From: Planctomycetaceae bacterium
GTDB lineage: Bacteria > Planctomycetota > Planctomycetia > Planctomycetales > Planctomycetaceae
NCBI GenBank assembly: GCA_028284145.1
Contig: JANQSH010000113.1
Location: 1-54,357 of the forward strand
Reading direction: 5' to 3'
DNA: 54,357 nucleotides
In this document: in pieces, positions 35,171 through 45,544 of the stretch
How positions within the stretch are numbered: the first letter of the stretch is position 1
Layout: each line of letters opens with the position of its first letter
Notes under the pieces: model-generated
The model's input: the letters and a program-made list of their open reading frames with translations, nothing else
The model's database searches: none
What the model was told of the DNA's origin: nothing
Program-made: the position numbers and the translations under genes

Positions 35171-37804
35171 TCAGGCCAGTTTCAACAATTTTCGGGAAAG
35201 CCACTCGAGACTCATCAAACCAATCAACAGGTACATCAGCCATTGCCGGTCCCACAGAAATGTAATGATCTCATTGATGACAATCGTCTCACCGCGGTTG
35301 GGCAACAGGCCAACCAGTTCGGTTTTCGCCTGACTGATCTCCAGGTACTTTCCGCCGGTGTCTCGCGTGATGCCTGAAAGAACGCGTGTCTGTTGTTCGG
35401 GACTGATCGATTCCAACTGCGGCAGCGTCACCTGCAGTTTGCCCTCCAACATTTCGCGTGTGCCAGGAACAGACATTTCGATGCGATAGGTTCCCGAATG
35501 CCCTGCACGAAAATCAGCGACGTACTCACCCGCCCGAGTTGGATCGGGCATCATGACAGGTGGTGGCGTCAACGGTCGACCGTCGGGATCAATCACTTCC
35601 ATGGGCACCGATTCCACCAGTAATGGCTGCAATTTGGCATCCATCAATCTGGCCCGCACGCGAACGGTTTCGCCCAGGATGTACTCATTCCGTTCCAACA
35701 GCAGGATGCCGTGCTTGTCACCACGGTTCAGCCGCCCCTGCCCCATTTCACGCACGACGTTGATCCAAAACCGATCGAACACATCTTCGGAAACCTGCCG
35801 CAAACGCCAGACCTCTGTTGTGCCAATGTAAAAACAGCGGCCAGAGCCATAAAACTGAGAGGCAAACAGAACAGGCAAACCGAATCCGGCCTCCGCTTTC
35901 GGATTACCATACCGCGCGTAAACAGTCGTCCCGGCTTTTTCCCCTCCGGTGGGATAGGCGCGGAAGAACCCGTCAAATTCTTTCCAGGCATCGTTGGCGT
36001 CATCATCGGGCGTAATACCCAATTTCAGAAAACCGGCGTCCTGTCCTTCACGCGTCATCTCAACCGGCCACGCCTGCGTTCCATCGTCATCGTCAATCCG
36101 CACCGCCAGCAGATTGCTCTGCAGAAAAACCGGGTAGAGTGTCATCAGGTCTCTCCACTCTTCGTCCGGATCTGCCAGTTGCGGCGTAAATACCTCGCCT
36201 GCGACCAGCACAACACCACCTGCATCGCGGTCGACCCAGTCCTTCAAAAGTTTCATTCCAGCAGGATCGACGCGCGACCAATCGGCGTCAAAGCAAATAA
36301 CGACATCGTAATCCTTCGGACGGGTATCATCTTCCTGAAAGTCATCCGCAGAAGGACGACGCGGAAAACCCTCCGGAAATTCGGCCAGCAATGGAGCATC
36401 TGCTTCCTGGCTGACCGCCTGCAGGTCGTTCACATCAACCGACTGCAGCCAGACATCAATGTCGATCGACTTGTGACGCTTGAGCATGTTTCGCACAAAG
36501 CGGTAATCGCGCGTCGGGCCACCGGCAATCAACAGCACAGACGTATTCCGCTCGATGACCTTGACCGTTTTCAGCTTGATGTTGTCGTCAACCGTCAATT
36601 CCGTCACTTTACCCAGCGGCTTCACTTCGACGGTATACTCATAAACCCCCGCTTCGTCCGGCAACACTTCAAACTTCACTTCCGAAGTCACGCCATCCTG
36701 ATTCAACACGGTTGTTTGCGAGTCAAATTCCGTCGGTTTCCCGCCCGAACCATCCAACCGGCGATTCAATATCACCTCGACGTCGCGAATTCCCTTCTCA
36801 ACCATCTGCTGACTTTGAATCAGTGCGGTCAGCGAATAGACATCTTTGCCGACATGCACGTCGGTCGGCCCCTGCAATGCGACCACCTGCAAGTTTACCG
36901 GCTTGTCTTTGCCACCGACACCGACGGTGATCAACCGCACGTTCGACTTGATCGCGAGGTCGTTGATGGAGTCCGGCTCAATCCCCGCGTTATTGCTGCC
37001 ATCAGAAAAGACGACGATACCCGAAAGCGTCGGGCCAACCTGCTTGCGAATCAGATCCGAGAGCGCTTCCCCCAACCGTGTTTCATGTCCGCTGGGAGTG
37101 ATGATATCTTTCCACTTGATTTCGTCCTCTTCTTTTTTGACATTCTCGGGCGGTTCGGCTCCACCTCCGCTCACATTCTCGTCGTCACTCGCATTTTCGA
37201 CTTCCGCATTCGGATTCTCACCAGGAGTTTCAACCCCGAAACTGCGCGCGCCCTTCATGCTGAAAACATGATGCGGCTGTGCACTGAGCGTCTGGTCAAA
37301 CGTAAAGACACTCACCTCATGATCATCGCATAACTGGTCAATCAATTCGGTTTCCGAGAGCAACTCCAGGACGGCATCAGCTCGTGTTCTTTTCGACTCC
37401 GCTGGTGAAGCCGTTATCACTTCCTTTTCGGGGTAACTCATCGATGTGGAGGTATCCACCAGCAGAATCACGCGCGAAGGCCGGTAGGCGTTTTGTTCCG
37501 TACGGGTATGCGGATTAAGGGCGACCACGATAATGGCTGCAATCACCAGCAAACGCAGGCCCAGCAGCCAGAACCGCCAGAACGGATTGAGTTGAGCCGT
37601 ATCACGAACGTACAGATAGATGACCCAGATCAGGCCAAGCAAGATGCCGCAACCAGCGGCAAAGGTCACCCAGGGATTTTCCGGCCAGTCAAATTCTGCC
37701 TGCCGCCAGTTGGCGACTGATTCATCAAACCAGACAGCGAGATTGAATGCTTTCTCGTCGCTGGCGAATAATTTCATCATTTTCATTGTTGCATCGTTGA
37801 ACAT
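35171..37804 (-). CDS. VWA-domain membrane protein with an amidotransferase-like fold
   Basis: This 877-aa protein has two N-terminal membrane helices (about 46-66 and 77-97). A VWA domain starts near 112 with an intact MIDAS opening, D117-T-S119-T-S121, and holds a large acidic insertion (about 195-240). Beta-rich domains follow. A class-I glutamine-amidotransferase-like region (about 480-600) opens with the typical DYDVVICFDAD; the catalytic Cys of true amidotransferases is not evident. A C-terminal membrane helix ends the chain. Such BatA-like proteins with a GATase-like fold are known from planctomycete and Bacteroidetes VWA clusters. Several starts are possible within the first ten codons; none has a strong site. 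Confidence 0.88.
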   Translation of the reverse strand: MFNDATMKMMKLFASDEKAFNLAVWFDESVANWRQAEFDWPENPWVTFAAGCGILLGLIWVIYLYVRDTAQLNPFWRFWLLGLRLLVIAAIIVVALNPHTRTEQNAYRPSRVILLVDTSTSMSYPEKEVITASPAESKRTRADAVLELLSETELIDQLCDDHEVSVFTFDQTLSAQPHHVFSMKGARSFGVETPGENPNAEVENASDDENVSGGGAEPPENVKKEEDEIKWKDIITPSGHETRLGEALSDLIRKQVGPTLSGIVVFSDGSNNAGIEPDSINDLAIKSNVRLITVGVGGKDKPVNLQVVALQGPTDVHVGKDVYSLTALIQSQQMVEKGIRDVEVILNRRLDGSGGKPTEFDSQTTVLNQDGVTSEVKFEVLPDEAGVYEYTVEVKPLGKVTELTVDDNIKLKTVKVIERNTSVLLIAGGPTRDYRFVRNMLKRHKSIDIDVWLQSVDVNDLQAVSQEADAPLLAEFPEGFPRRPSADDFQEDDTRPKDYDVVICFDADWSRVDPAGMKLLKDWVDRDAGGVVLVAGEVFTPQLADPDEEWRDLMTLYPVFLQSNLLAVRIDDDDGTQAWPVEMTREGQDAGFLKLGITPDDDANDAWKEFDGFFRAYPTGGEKAGTTVYARYGNPKAEAGFGLPVLFASQFYGSGRCFYIGTTEVWRLRQVSEDVFDRFWINVVREMGQGRLNRGDKHGILLLERNEYILGETVRVRARLMDAKLQPLLVESVPMEVIDPDGRPLTPPPVMMPDPTRAGEYVADFRAGHSGTYRIEMSVPGTREMLEGKLQVTLPQLESISPEQQTRVLSGITRDTGGKYLEISQAKTELVGLLPNRGETIVINEIITFLWDRQWLMYLLIGLMSLEWLSRKLLKLA

Positions 37805-37946
37805 AAAATCGCATCCGCGACGGAAAAGGTTTCCATGATCGACTCGTCAAACCGTTCTGGGATAAAACTGAACTCCGTAGCCAGGACAGGCTTCCGCCAG
37901 CCTTTCTTTCCAATCAAGATTCGACCAAAAATCTCCAGAAAATATG

Positions 37947-37968
37947 GCAGGGAGGCCCCTTGCCCTGC
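37947..37968 (-). terminator. hairpin after the BatA-like gene, possible weak terminator
   Basis: GCAGGG (37947-37952) pairs with CCCTGC (37963-37968), 18 bp beyond the stop of the BatA-like gene. On the minus strand it is followed by ATATTTTCT, an imperfect T-tract. It may attenuate rather than stop transcription, because the next gene belongs to the same cluster. Confidence 0.4.
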
Positions 37969-37985
37969 AACTATTGAATTCGTTA

Positions 37986-40298
37986 TCAGGCTGTTTTCGG
38001 ATGAAAACTGAGTCGATAGGCCAGCATCTGCTCGCCCAGAAACAGCAGGATGATCAAAATCAGCAGCCACATTTTCATTTCCTGCCCCGGCGCTTCCGCT
38101 TCAATCCATTCCAATTCACCGGGTTCATGTATGTTGACCTCGACATCATCACCAATCTGTTTCAGCAGATCATCGGTCGAGGCAAGTTTCAGATCGCCTT
38201 CCTGCACCGGGACGTTGAAGGCCACCCAGTTCTCCTCACCGCTCAGTCCACCACCTGAGGGATAAACCATGTAGCGATAAATCCCCGGCAGATCGGTTTC
38301 GCCGTAATTTGCTACCAGCAAAATCTCATCCGCAGCGGGGAGCGATTCGCCTTCCATCTCTGCTCCATCCCCAACAATTTCGGATGCATCACCTTCATCC
38401 GCTTTTTCATTCCCAGCCTTTAATTCGCTCGCTTTGCGACGATCCGCTTTCAAGCTGACCGGTCGACCATCCGGCCCGGTGAAGTCGATGTTCTCACGGT
38501 AGTCGATGCTCTTGCGAACGACAGACAACGTTTCGCCCACAGTCATGTTCGCCAATGCCCGGCTCTTGTTGGAGATCCGTCCCATCGTCGCTATACGGAT
38601 CACCACAGCAGGGCCGAGAAAAATGTTGTTCCACTCGCCACCGGCTGATGTCAGCGATGTGAAGACCCGCCCCTGTCCAAATTGATGATCGAACATCAGC
38701 GGATGTTTGGTCCGCACATGTGCAACCGTCTGCACACCATCGTTGCGCACATTGTCGTTGCGTTCCCAGTCTTCCGTGGGTGTCCAGAAACGAAAAACTC
38801 GAACGACGCTGGTGAAGGTCTCACCATCGACAAACATCTTCTCGAACGTCTCGTAGTCCTCCTTCAGGCGGATATCCCCGGCCTGGCCTTCTTCTGTCTC
38901 CTGTGGATTCAATTCCCGCAGACTCTTCTCGTCCAAAGGCACAGGAAACAGACCACGCGCGTAAAGCTGATCACGATAGAACACCGGATTGATACCACTC
39001 CCCAGATACCACGCCAGGCCACCACCATTTCCAACAAACTCTTCCACCGCATCGACTTCATCCTGCCGCAGGCCTGGCACATTGATCATGTAAATGCAGC
39101 GGTAATCCTGCAGCGGATTGGTTCGCAAAAAGGCAGGCGTCACAATTTCCGGCGTCACACCATTGACGTGAGGATCACCCAATGCATCGGCCACCAGTCT
39201 CGCGGCATCGCTGGAAGTGTCCCCCTGCACCACCAACACGCGGGCGGAATCAAAGACATCGACCGCCACAAAGCGGTGATTATCTGAATCGAGACTGTCC
39301 ACATCGAGCGCGACTTCCACACGATGTTTGCCCGGTTTGGCGAACGTGACATACTGCGTCTTGCTGACTTCCGCCCCCGGTTCGATCTTGTCAATCACCA
39401 CCGAAAGCGGGAGCTTTTCACCATCTTTGAAAATGGAAAGCCGCACATCCTCCTCTACCGTTTCACCAAAATTTTTCACTTTGATGTTCAATTCGGTCTC
39501 GAAGCCGGAGATCGCCAGATGAAACTCACCCGAAAGTTCGGTGACGGCCAGATTGCGATGTTGCTCATCCACGACTTTCACGAGGTTAACCGTCACATCA
39601 CTTTCATCCAGCGCCTTGACAGCTTTCGCCATCCCCTTCTGTTCCAGCCAGTCCTGACTACGGAAGTCGGAGATGAAGTAAACATGATTGATGTTCGTCT
39701 GATCATCCTTGAGATATTCCCGCACTGCTTCCAGCCCCTGAGCCGGATCGAGTGTTTGATGTGAGCAGGAAATGCTCTTCATTTTTTCGAGGACGTCTTT
39801 CATGAAGTCATCGGTGATTTCCCGCTGTGTGAAGAATGGTTGCTCGGTGTCGGAGAGCAGATACAGCGTCAAGAGTTGTGATCCCGGCTGCTTAGCTGCC
39901 TCCTGGACGATTCGATTGACAACTTTCACGCCTTCTTCAAAGGCAGTCTCCTGCCCAACTTTGTCCCGCATCGAACCGCTGTCATCCAACACGACCACAT
40001 GATGAGTCTTGACCTGCGTCAGCGCGGCCAGTTGACGCGAGTCCCAGATGAATCGCGACAGAAGTGCAACAATCGCCAGCACGATCAGAATGCGGAGCAG
40101 CAATAACAGGAGTTGCTGAATCAGCACGCGGTTCTGATTGCGTTTCTTGCTCTGCAGCAGAAATTCCATTGCCGCAAACCGCACCCGTCGATAGCGCATG
40201 CGGTTGATCAGGTGAATGATGATTGGCGACACGACCATCGCCGCACCACCTGCGACAAAGGTTGCGTTCACGAAATGGGAGGTAATCCAGGCATCCAT
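37986..40298 (-). CDS. BatA-like VWA membrane protein
   Basis: This 770-aa protein has the BatA N-terminal double-helix domain (about 10-85): a first membrane segment, then the basic loop with RRVRFAAMEFLL and a Leu-rich second segment. A VWA domain begins near 100, with the MIDAS opening D105-D-S107-G-S109. The remainder includes a beta domain, an amidotransferase-like region, a Glu/Asp/Lys-rich linker and a C-terminal membrane helix. The ATG start replaces a TTG one codon earlier. It follows DUF58 in the conserved MoxR/DUF58/VWA order. Family members support envelope stress or aerotolerance functions, but the exact role is unknown. Confidence 0.92.
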   Translation of the reverse strand: MDAWITSHFVNATFVAGGAAMVVSPIIIHLINRMRYRRVRFAAMEFLLQSKKRNQNRVLIQQLLLLLLRILIVLAIVALLSRFIWDSRQLAALTQVKTHHVVVLDDSGSMRDKVGQETAFEEGVKVVNRIVQEAAKQPGSQLLTLYLLSDTEQPFFTQREITDDFMKDVLEKMKSISCSHQTLDPAQGLEAVREYLKDDQTNINHVYFISDFRSQDWLEQKGMAKAVKALDESDVTVNLVKVVDEQHRNLAVTELSGEFHLAISGFETELNIKVKNFGETVEEDVRLSIFKDGEKLPLSVVIDKIEPGAEVSKTQYVTFAKPGKHRVEVALDVDSLDSDNHRFVAVDVFDSARVLVVQGDTSSDAARLVADALGDPHVNGVTPEIVTPAFLRTNPLQDYRCIYMINVPGLRQDEVDAVEEFVGNGGGLAWYLGSGINPVFYRDQLYARGLFPVPLDEKSLRELNPQETEEGQAGDIRLKEDYETFEKMFVDGETFTSVVRVFRFWTPTEDWERNDNVRNDGVQTVAHVRTKHPLMFDHQFGQGRVFTSLTSAGGEWNNIFLGPAVVIRIATMGRISNKSRALANMTVGETLSVVRKSIDYRENIDFTGPDGRPVSLKADRRKASELKAGNEKADEGDASEIVGDGAEMEGESLPAADEILLVANYGETDLPGIYRYMVYPSGGGLSGEENWVAFNVPVQEGDLKLASTDDLLKQIGDDVEVNIHEPGELEWIEAEAPGQEMKMWLLILIILLFLGEQMLAYRLSFHPKTA

Positions 40299-40457
40299 CA
40301 AACATATCCATCAAACAATCGACAGCCAAACACTTGCCTTCAAACAGGATTGGCTCGCCGACGTGTTCTTTCTGTTTCAGTTTTTACCCGTTGTTATTCG
40401 GTTTGCGGTCGTTGTCCAAGCCAGAATCACCGGAAAAGCCGGTGGATTAACCTGGAT

Positions 40458-41369
40458 TCAGTTACGAACTGACTGCCGCATTCCGATTCGGTGATTCAAA
40501 TAGTGAGCCAACGCTGCATCGAGATGTTCACTCGTCCGAATCGTCTGATAGTCGACCATCGTTCGGGCACAGTAACCGCGAATCTCATCCATAAATTCAT
40601 TCACCGCTTCGACGTAGCCTTCTCGCAACGCCCGCGGATCACAAACAAGATCGTCCATTTCCTCCATGCCTTCAAACTTTGTCGTACCGGAGTAGCTGAA
40701 ATCGAGCTCCTCATCATCCATAATGTGAAAGATCATCACGTCATGTCCGCGATGCCGCAGCATTTTCAAGCCGTGAAACAGACTCTCCCGATCGACAAAC
40801 AGATCGGAGATCAGCACGACCATCCCTTTTCGTGATTCCTTCTCCGCAACTGTCGCCAGCACGTTGTGAATGTCGGTCTTCTCTTTCGGATCTTTTGCGT
40901 CCATTGCCGCCAGCAGCGAGTGCAGATGATTCTGCTTACTCCGCGAGGGAACAATCTGGCGAATGTCGTCATCAAACGACACCATGCCGACGGAGTCCTG
41001 CTGACGCAGTAACAAATACGACAGCGCCGCTGCAACGGTGCAGCCATATTCGTACTTGGTCATCGCACCGGAGCCAAACAGCATCGACTCACTCAGATCA
41101 ACCAGTAACCACGTCCGCAGATTGGTTTCCTCTTCAAACTGCTTGATGTAGTATTTGTCGGTCTTGGACCAGACCTTCCAGTCGATGTGCCGCGTATCGT
41201 CGCCCGCAACATACTCCCGGTGCTGCGCAAATTCGACCGACTGCCCGAAATAGGGACTGCGGTGCATGCCGGAGAGAAATCCTTCCACCACACTCCGCGC
41301 CCGAACTTCCAGTCGCGAAATGCGCGACAGCTCCTCAGGCCGCAAAAATCTTCTGTAGTCTCGGGTCAC
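40458..41369 (-). CDS. DUF58 domain protein
   Basis: This 303-aa protein has the complete DUF58 signature: the [15 protein letters not shown] stretch, then [16 protein letters not shown], then the VWA-like D-L-S-E-S opening in LVDLSESM. It has no N-terminal membrane segments, so it is the short form usually found beside MoxR. The start is a GTG that lies 35 bp inside the end of the moxR gene. The alignment of the N-terminus with family members supports this overlap. Such proteins are thought to act with MoxR ATPases in assembling or activating VWA-protein complexes. Confidence 0.93.
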   Translation of the reverse strand: MTRDYRRFLRPEELSRISRLEVRARSVVEGFLSGMHRSPYFGQSVEFAQHREYVAGDDTRHIDWKVWSKTDKYYIKQFEEETNLRTWLLVDLSESMLFGSGAMTKYEYGCTVAAALSYLLLRQQDSVGMVSFDDDIRQIVPSRSKQNHLHSLLAAMDAKDPKEKTDIHNVLATVAEKESRKGMVVLISDLFVDRESLFHGLKMLRHRGHDVMIFHIMDDEELDFSYSGTTKFEGMEEMDDLVCDPRALREGYVEAVNEFMDEIRGYCARTMVDYQTIRTSEHLDAALAHYLNHRIGMRQSVRN

Positions 41370-42390
41370 TGGTCAGCTCGCCTTCTTTTGAGGGTGTGAC
41401 ATCCACCAACTTTTCAATCACCTTATCCGACGAGACGCCTTCACTCTCAGCAGAGAAGTTCGTCACAATCCGATGTCGTAACACCGGCAAGGCCAATGCC
41501 GCAATATCATCGGTCGACACATGCGCCCGGCCATTGAGCAATGCGCGAGTTTTGCCACCAAGCAGGAGGTATTGCACGGCTCGCGGACCGGCCCCCCAAC
41601 TGAGCCATTCGTTCACAAAGTCGGGACAACCAGGCTGATTGATACGCGTCTGACGAACCAACGCCAACGCGTAATCAACGACATGATCAGTCACCGGCAC
41701 CTGACGCACAATCTTCTGCAATTCCAGAATCTCATCGCCGTTGAGAACGGGTTCGATATCGTCAGTTTGAACGGTCGTTGTCACCTTGGCGATCTGCCGC
41801 TCTTCCTCGAACGATGGATAATCAACAAACACTTTGAACATGAAGCGGTCCTGCTGCGCTTCCGGCAACGGGTAAGTCCCCTCCTGCTCGATCGGGTTTT
41901 GAGTCGCCAGCACGAAGAAAGGATCAGAAAGTGGATGCCGCGTCCGGCCAACGGTCACCTGACGCTCCTGCATCGCTTCCAGCAAGGCGGCCTGCGTTTT
42001 CGGTGGCGTTCGGTTGATTTCATCCGCCAGCACAACATTGTGAAACAGCGGGCCTTCGATAAACCGGAACTCGCGGGCACCTGTGTCGCGGTTTTCCTGC
42101 AGCACATCAGTCCCGGTGATGTCCGCCGGCATCAGGTCGGGCGTAAACTGCACGCGGGCGAAGGTCATCGAAAGCGATCGGGCCAGCGTGCTGATCATCA
42201 ATGTCTTCGCCAACCCAGGCACACCTTCCAACATACAATGCCCACGAGCGAACAGTGCGATCAACAACTGCTCAACCACATGATCCTGCCCGATGATTAC
42301 CTTCGACATCTGATCGCGGATGCTCTTGTAAGCCTGGCTTAACTTCTGAATCGACTCTTCTGAATTCACGGAACCAGTTTCACTAACCAT
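41335..42390 (-). CDS. MoxR-family AAA+ ATPase
   Basis: This 351-aa ATPase has Walker A GVPGLAKT (56-63), Walker B with D123-E124 in VVLADEINR, sensor 1 ATQNP, and the [10 protein letters not shown] stretch that identifies the MoxR group. I chose the ATG preceded by GAGGGTGAG; a GTG two codons upstream is possible. It is the first gene of the cluster, so the cluster promoter probably lies upstream of 42390. MoxR proteins act as chaperone-like ATPases with VWA partners, here DUF58 and the BatA-like proteins downstream. Confidence 0.96.
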   Translation of the reverse strand: MVSETGSVNSEESIQKLSQAYKSIRDQMSKVIIGQDHVVEQLLIALFARGHCMLEGVPGLAKTLMISTLARSLSMTFARVQFTPDLMPADITGTDVLQENRDTGAREFRFIEGPLFHNVVLADEINRTPPKTQAALLEAMQERQVTVGRTRHPLSDPFFVLATQNPIEQEGTYPLPEAQQDRFMFKVFVDYPSFEEERQIAKVTTTVQTDDIEPVLNGDEILELQKIVRQVPVTDHVVDYALALVRQTRINQPGCPDFVNEWLSWGAGPRAVQYLLLGGKTRALLNGRAHVSTDDIAALALPVLRHRIVTNFSAESEGVSSDKVIEKLVDVTPSKEGELTSDPRLQKIFAA

Positions 42391-42956
42391 TTGCACTCAC
42401 CCTCAAAACTACGGCACTGAAGCGATCCAACCGGCCACAGGCTTCCCCCTGAGTTCTCCGGCTGAATGAAATCGATGCCCGACTCATGGCAATTCCCAAA
42501 ATGTTTTGACTGCAACGACTTTTGACATCTCAAGCAAAGTTTACCAACGTCAAAAATGTGTCGACAGAGTTTACCCGGCTTGCCTGACCGGAAGTCGACA
42601 TCAACAAGACGTCCAGCATAAGAATTCCTCACGCAATTTTCTCGAAACTTTGTGAACACAGGGATTTCGGATAATGCGACAACTGGTGGCTCAGCCCAGC
42701 AGTGGCGAGAGACATGTTTTCCATACGGGTGGACAGGATACCCATGACACCCGAAAAACACATTCCCATAACGGCGTTGCAAGAAGCGACAACGGAACGG
42801 GTTATGTCAATCCGCACCCTGAAACGCAGCTTTGACAAGGCACTGGAGCATGCCAGGAGCAATTTACCTTCCGGTGTGATGCCTCTGGCTCATGGGGGCC
42901 TGTGTTTGCGGCAGGTGAAACGACGCCCATCACGGCACAGAAGAGTGTCGTACGCT
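42391..42956. other. intergenic region upstream of moxR
   Basis: A gap of about 565 bases between the moxR start and the sulfatase-like gene's stop. It must contain the promoter of the MoxR/VWA cluster, but I see no clear boxes. One small plus-strand ORF is listed separately. I see no repeat of families A, B or C here. Confidence 0.5.
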
Positions 42957-42977
42957 CTAATTCAATCCTTCATTTAA
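42744..42977 (+). CDS. possible 77-aa protein, weak candidate
   Basis: The ORF starts at an ATG with an AGGA about 5 nt upstream. It reads MTPEKHIPITALQEATTERV, then a basic helix (RTLKRSFDKALEHARSNL). Its end overlaps the convergent sulfatase-like gene by about 20 bp. The first 45 residues look like a plausible small soluble protein, while the C-terminal part is Arg-rich and less convincing. I do not recognise it. Confidence 0.25.
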   Translation: MTPEKHIPITALQEATTERVMSIRTLKRSFDKALEHARSNLPSGVMPLAHGGLCLRQVKRRPSRHRRVSYALIQSFI

Positions 42978-44327
42978 TCTCAAAATCATCTCATCCACCG
43001 TTTCCAGGTACTCGTGCGACACATCATGCACGTCCCAGCGGTCATCCGGCGTAAGGAACAACTCCGGCTCTGGTTCGAACTCATCTTCGATCGGCAGTTG
43101 TCTTCGCAAAAAGAAATCTCGCGAAATCAACCCGATGGAATCTCCGTCGGTTCCGAGCAGGGCATGTATTCGTGTTTTCACTTGAGGATCTTCACACGCA
43201 CCAAGCAAATTGACTCCGGCCCATTCCTCATCATCGGTTACGCAACCATGCCAGGCGAGCAACGTTGGCAAAACATCGACCGACTGCGTCAGGCAATTGC
43301 GATGCCCGCGGTTTTCCTCTCCCGGCAGATGCAGCAACAACGGCGTGTGTGCAAGTTCGTGAGAGGCATTCTGTCGGGAGTGTTCATCCTGCACTCCTGG
43401 CGACAGGGCAATGCCTCGCGCGGCTGTGAAGATGACCAGTGGCATTTCTGAATCCCCGACGACCTGCAACTCATCCAGCAATGGCCCGAGAATACGATCG
43501 AACTCTCGAACATGCCCCCCACAAACCGCAGTGAGAACCTGCAGTGCGTCGTTGTTCAAACTATCAGCCAATTTGTCATCGCGGCAGCGGCTCCGCAGCT
43601 TCTGGTCAATTTTCAGCAAGCCGGAGAGAACCTCATCTTCTGCCACTTCGCCTTCCGCATTCGCGACACATTCTTCCTCCGTGAGTTCATCGACGGGGTC
43701 CGAAAGCAGATCAGATTCTGATTCCACTTCGACTGTGACCACATGAGACTGCCCCAGTTCCAATTCGTCCTCACCCCAATCCACTATTTCCGGGAGTTCG
43801 AGTGATTCCAGATCGTCCAGCACAGTCTCCACGTCCGGCATGAAATCGACCGGCAATCCGGGCAGATGCACCCACAGCAACCAGTCGTCTGTTGATCGCA
43901 GTTCCTGAAGTTTTTCAACCGCCTGCTGGACAACCTGTTCCTGAACGCACGGTGAGCCGGCTTCATTGCCTGCAGTCTGTTCAACAGCAGGAATAATCAC
44001 CTCACTAAACAGGTCAGGTGGAACCGGTACGATCGACTCCACGTTGGTAGAATGCACCAGGCAGGTCCGCACGTTTCCAACACGCAATTGGAAAAAGGGC
44101 GATTGAAATGAAGTACCAGAACCTTCAGCGTGATGAAGTGATTCAAATTTGCCCGTCCACCACGCATGAGACGTCGGTGATGACGAGAGGTCTTCGGCAT
44201 AATTCCGGTGAAAAACCACGGACTGAGTCGCCAGCCGATCGATGTGCGGAGTATCGATCCAGAGATTTCCGTAGCAGCCAAGCTGATACAGAGGCAGACG
44301 TTCAACGGTGATGACTACGGTTTTCAT
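42957..44327 (-). CDS. sulfatase/alkaline-phosphatase-superfamily protein without active-site residues
   Basis: This 456-aa protein aligns with type-I sulfatases at the N-terminus (LGCYGN, TPHIDRLA) and near the C-terminus (TPLLLHLPG, SVDVLPTLLAWHG). The functional positions are altered: the metal-binding DD after the first strand is E9-R10, the CxPxR formylglycine site is S49-S-P-T-S53, and the later DHG is ARG. The middle (about 165-250) is an unusually acidic insertion. There is no signal peptide, so unlike typical planctomycete sulfatases it should be cytoplasmic. No ribosome site is evident before the ATG. It is probably a non-enzymatic relative, conserved for binding or regulation. Decay is less likely, because the frame is intact. 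Confidence 0.85.
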   Translation of the reverse strand: MKTVVITVERLPLYQLGCYGNLWIDTPHIDRLATQSVVFHRNYAEDLSSSPTSHAWWTGKFESLHHAEGSGTSFQSPFFQLRVGNVRTCLVHSTNVESIVPVPPDLFSEVIIPAVEQTAGNEAGSPCVQEQVVQQAVEKLQELRSTDDWLLWVHLPGLPVDFMPDVETVLDDLESLELPEIVDWGEDELELGQSHVVTVEVESESDLLSDPVDELTEEECVANAEGEVAEDEVLSGLLKIDQKLRSRCRDDKLADSLNNDALQVLTAVCGGHVREFDRILGPLLDELQVVGDSEMPLVIFTAARGIALSPGVQDEHSRQNASHELAHTPLLLHLPGEENRGHRNCLTQSVDVLPTLLAWHGCVTDDEEWAGVNLLGACEDPQVKTRIHALLGTDGDSIGLISRDFFLRRQLPIEDEFEPEPELFLTPDDRWDVHDVSHEYLETVDEMILRLNEGLN

Positions 44328-44386
44328 ATCGGCGATATCATATCAACCGGAATAGAACGTCACCACGGTCACTCACTGCTCCAATG

Positions 44387-45184
44387 CTATTTCAGCGTAT
44401 CAAGACGTCGCTGGATTTCCGTTGCCAATGGCCCGCTGGCTCTCCTGGCCGCCATGCGATAATAGATTTTGGCAACATTCGCTTTGTCGGCAGCTTCTGC
44501 TGCCTGGGCTTTTTGATAATAGCCCATTGCCTGGTTCTGTAATGCCAATTGCGCCTGCTGGTTCGCCACACGAACACGACCTGGCGATCCCAACACAGGA
44601 TCGACACCCGCATTCCGGGCACGCAATGCGTTTAGATTCTGCTGTTGCTGTTGCACGATCGCGGCCTGGATTTGCGCTTCAGCAGGATGCCGCAACGTTT
44701 GCTGCTGATTGAAGACATTCTGCTGCATGGGAATCTGACCGCTGGGGACATTGAAGAATCCCGCACTCGGCGTGATCGGCACCAGCCCCGTCACGAACGG
44801 AACCTGACGCCCGGCAAAAAAACTGACCGGCTGCCCGCTCTGCGTCGTGACCATTGGTGTGGTAGTGATATGACGCCGTTGATATCCCTGCGATGCATTG
44901 AAATTGACATTCGTCTGGCTGTTACCCCGGTTGATACTAAAACCGCCGGATATCCCGGCGTTGGGATCGAACCCACCAAAGGGAACTGGTGCCGCACCGC
45001 CACCAAACCGCGCGGTGAAATTTCCATTCCGATGGGTCCAGCCAATGTTTGTATTCTCAAAAAATCGATCACCGACACTCTGGAAGGGCTGCCTGATCGT
45101 TACCTGCTGGGCATTTGCCGATTGCACAGGAAACAAACCCGCAGAAAGCCCCAGAACCAAAGCGATCATCAAGGTTCGTTGCAT
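44387..45184 (-). CDS. secreted Gln/Asn-rich protein with a C-terminal helical motif
   Basis: This 265-aa protein has a clean signal peptide (1-25, ending SANAQ). The ATG chosen has GGAGAG 8 nt upstream; an ATG seven codons earlier is less well placed. The N-terminal half is Gly/Asn/Phe-rich with beta character (TARFGGGAAPVPFGGFDP). A segment follows with QPVSFFAGRQVPFVTG, then a Gln-rich helix, and finally a TPR-like pair of helices (QAAEAADKANVAKIYYRMAA). The family is not recognised by name. It is a single gene on the minus strand, upstream of the sulfatase relative. Confidence 0.8.
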   Translation of the reverse strand: MQRTLMIALVLGLSAGLFPVQSANAQQVTIRQPFQSVGDRFFENTNIGWTHRNGNFTARFGGGAAPVPFGGFDPNAGISGGFSINRGNSQTNVNFNASQGYQRRHITTTPMVTTQSGQPVSFFAGRQVPFVTGLVPITPSAGFFNVPSGQIPMQQNVFNQQQTLRHPAEAQIQAAIVQQQQQNLNALRARNAGVDPVLGSPGRVRVANQQAQLALQNQAMGYYQKAQAAEAADKANVAKIYYRMAARRASGPLATEIQRRLDTLK

Positions 45185-45544
45185 CGATCCATCTCTCCGT
45201 TTCATAATCAGGTTGGAACACACATTGCTGTGTTTTGCGTCTGGTATATCATGTCCACAAGTATTCTCTCGATACAAATACATGAGAATTGCCTCAAACC
45301 TTACAAAGGACGGGGCAACTGGCGATTCAAAATACGGGCGTCTTCATCGTCGAACGTCGAACTTGCTGCTTCGTGAGAATTGACCACTGAACACAAAGTT
45401 GATACAAATATCTTCTCGCCAATTGAGCCGTGATGCGCTGAATGACCAGTCATCTGGAGGCGAAAACTCAGTCGAAATCATGTCCGGGCGGAGATCCGCC
45501 TCATGACATAAACCTATATTTTCAAAAAAGCAAGGTCTACCTCT

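Noticed and set aside
35711..37333. 540-aa plus-strand ORF opposite the VWA/amidotransferase-like gene
   Set aside because: The minus-strand frame encodes clear membrane helices and a MIDAS motif; the plus-strand translation is His/Arg/Gln-rich and matches no domain.
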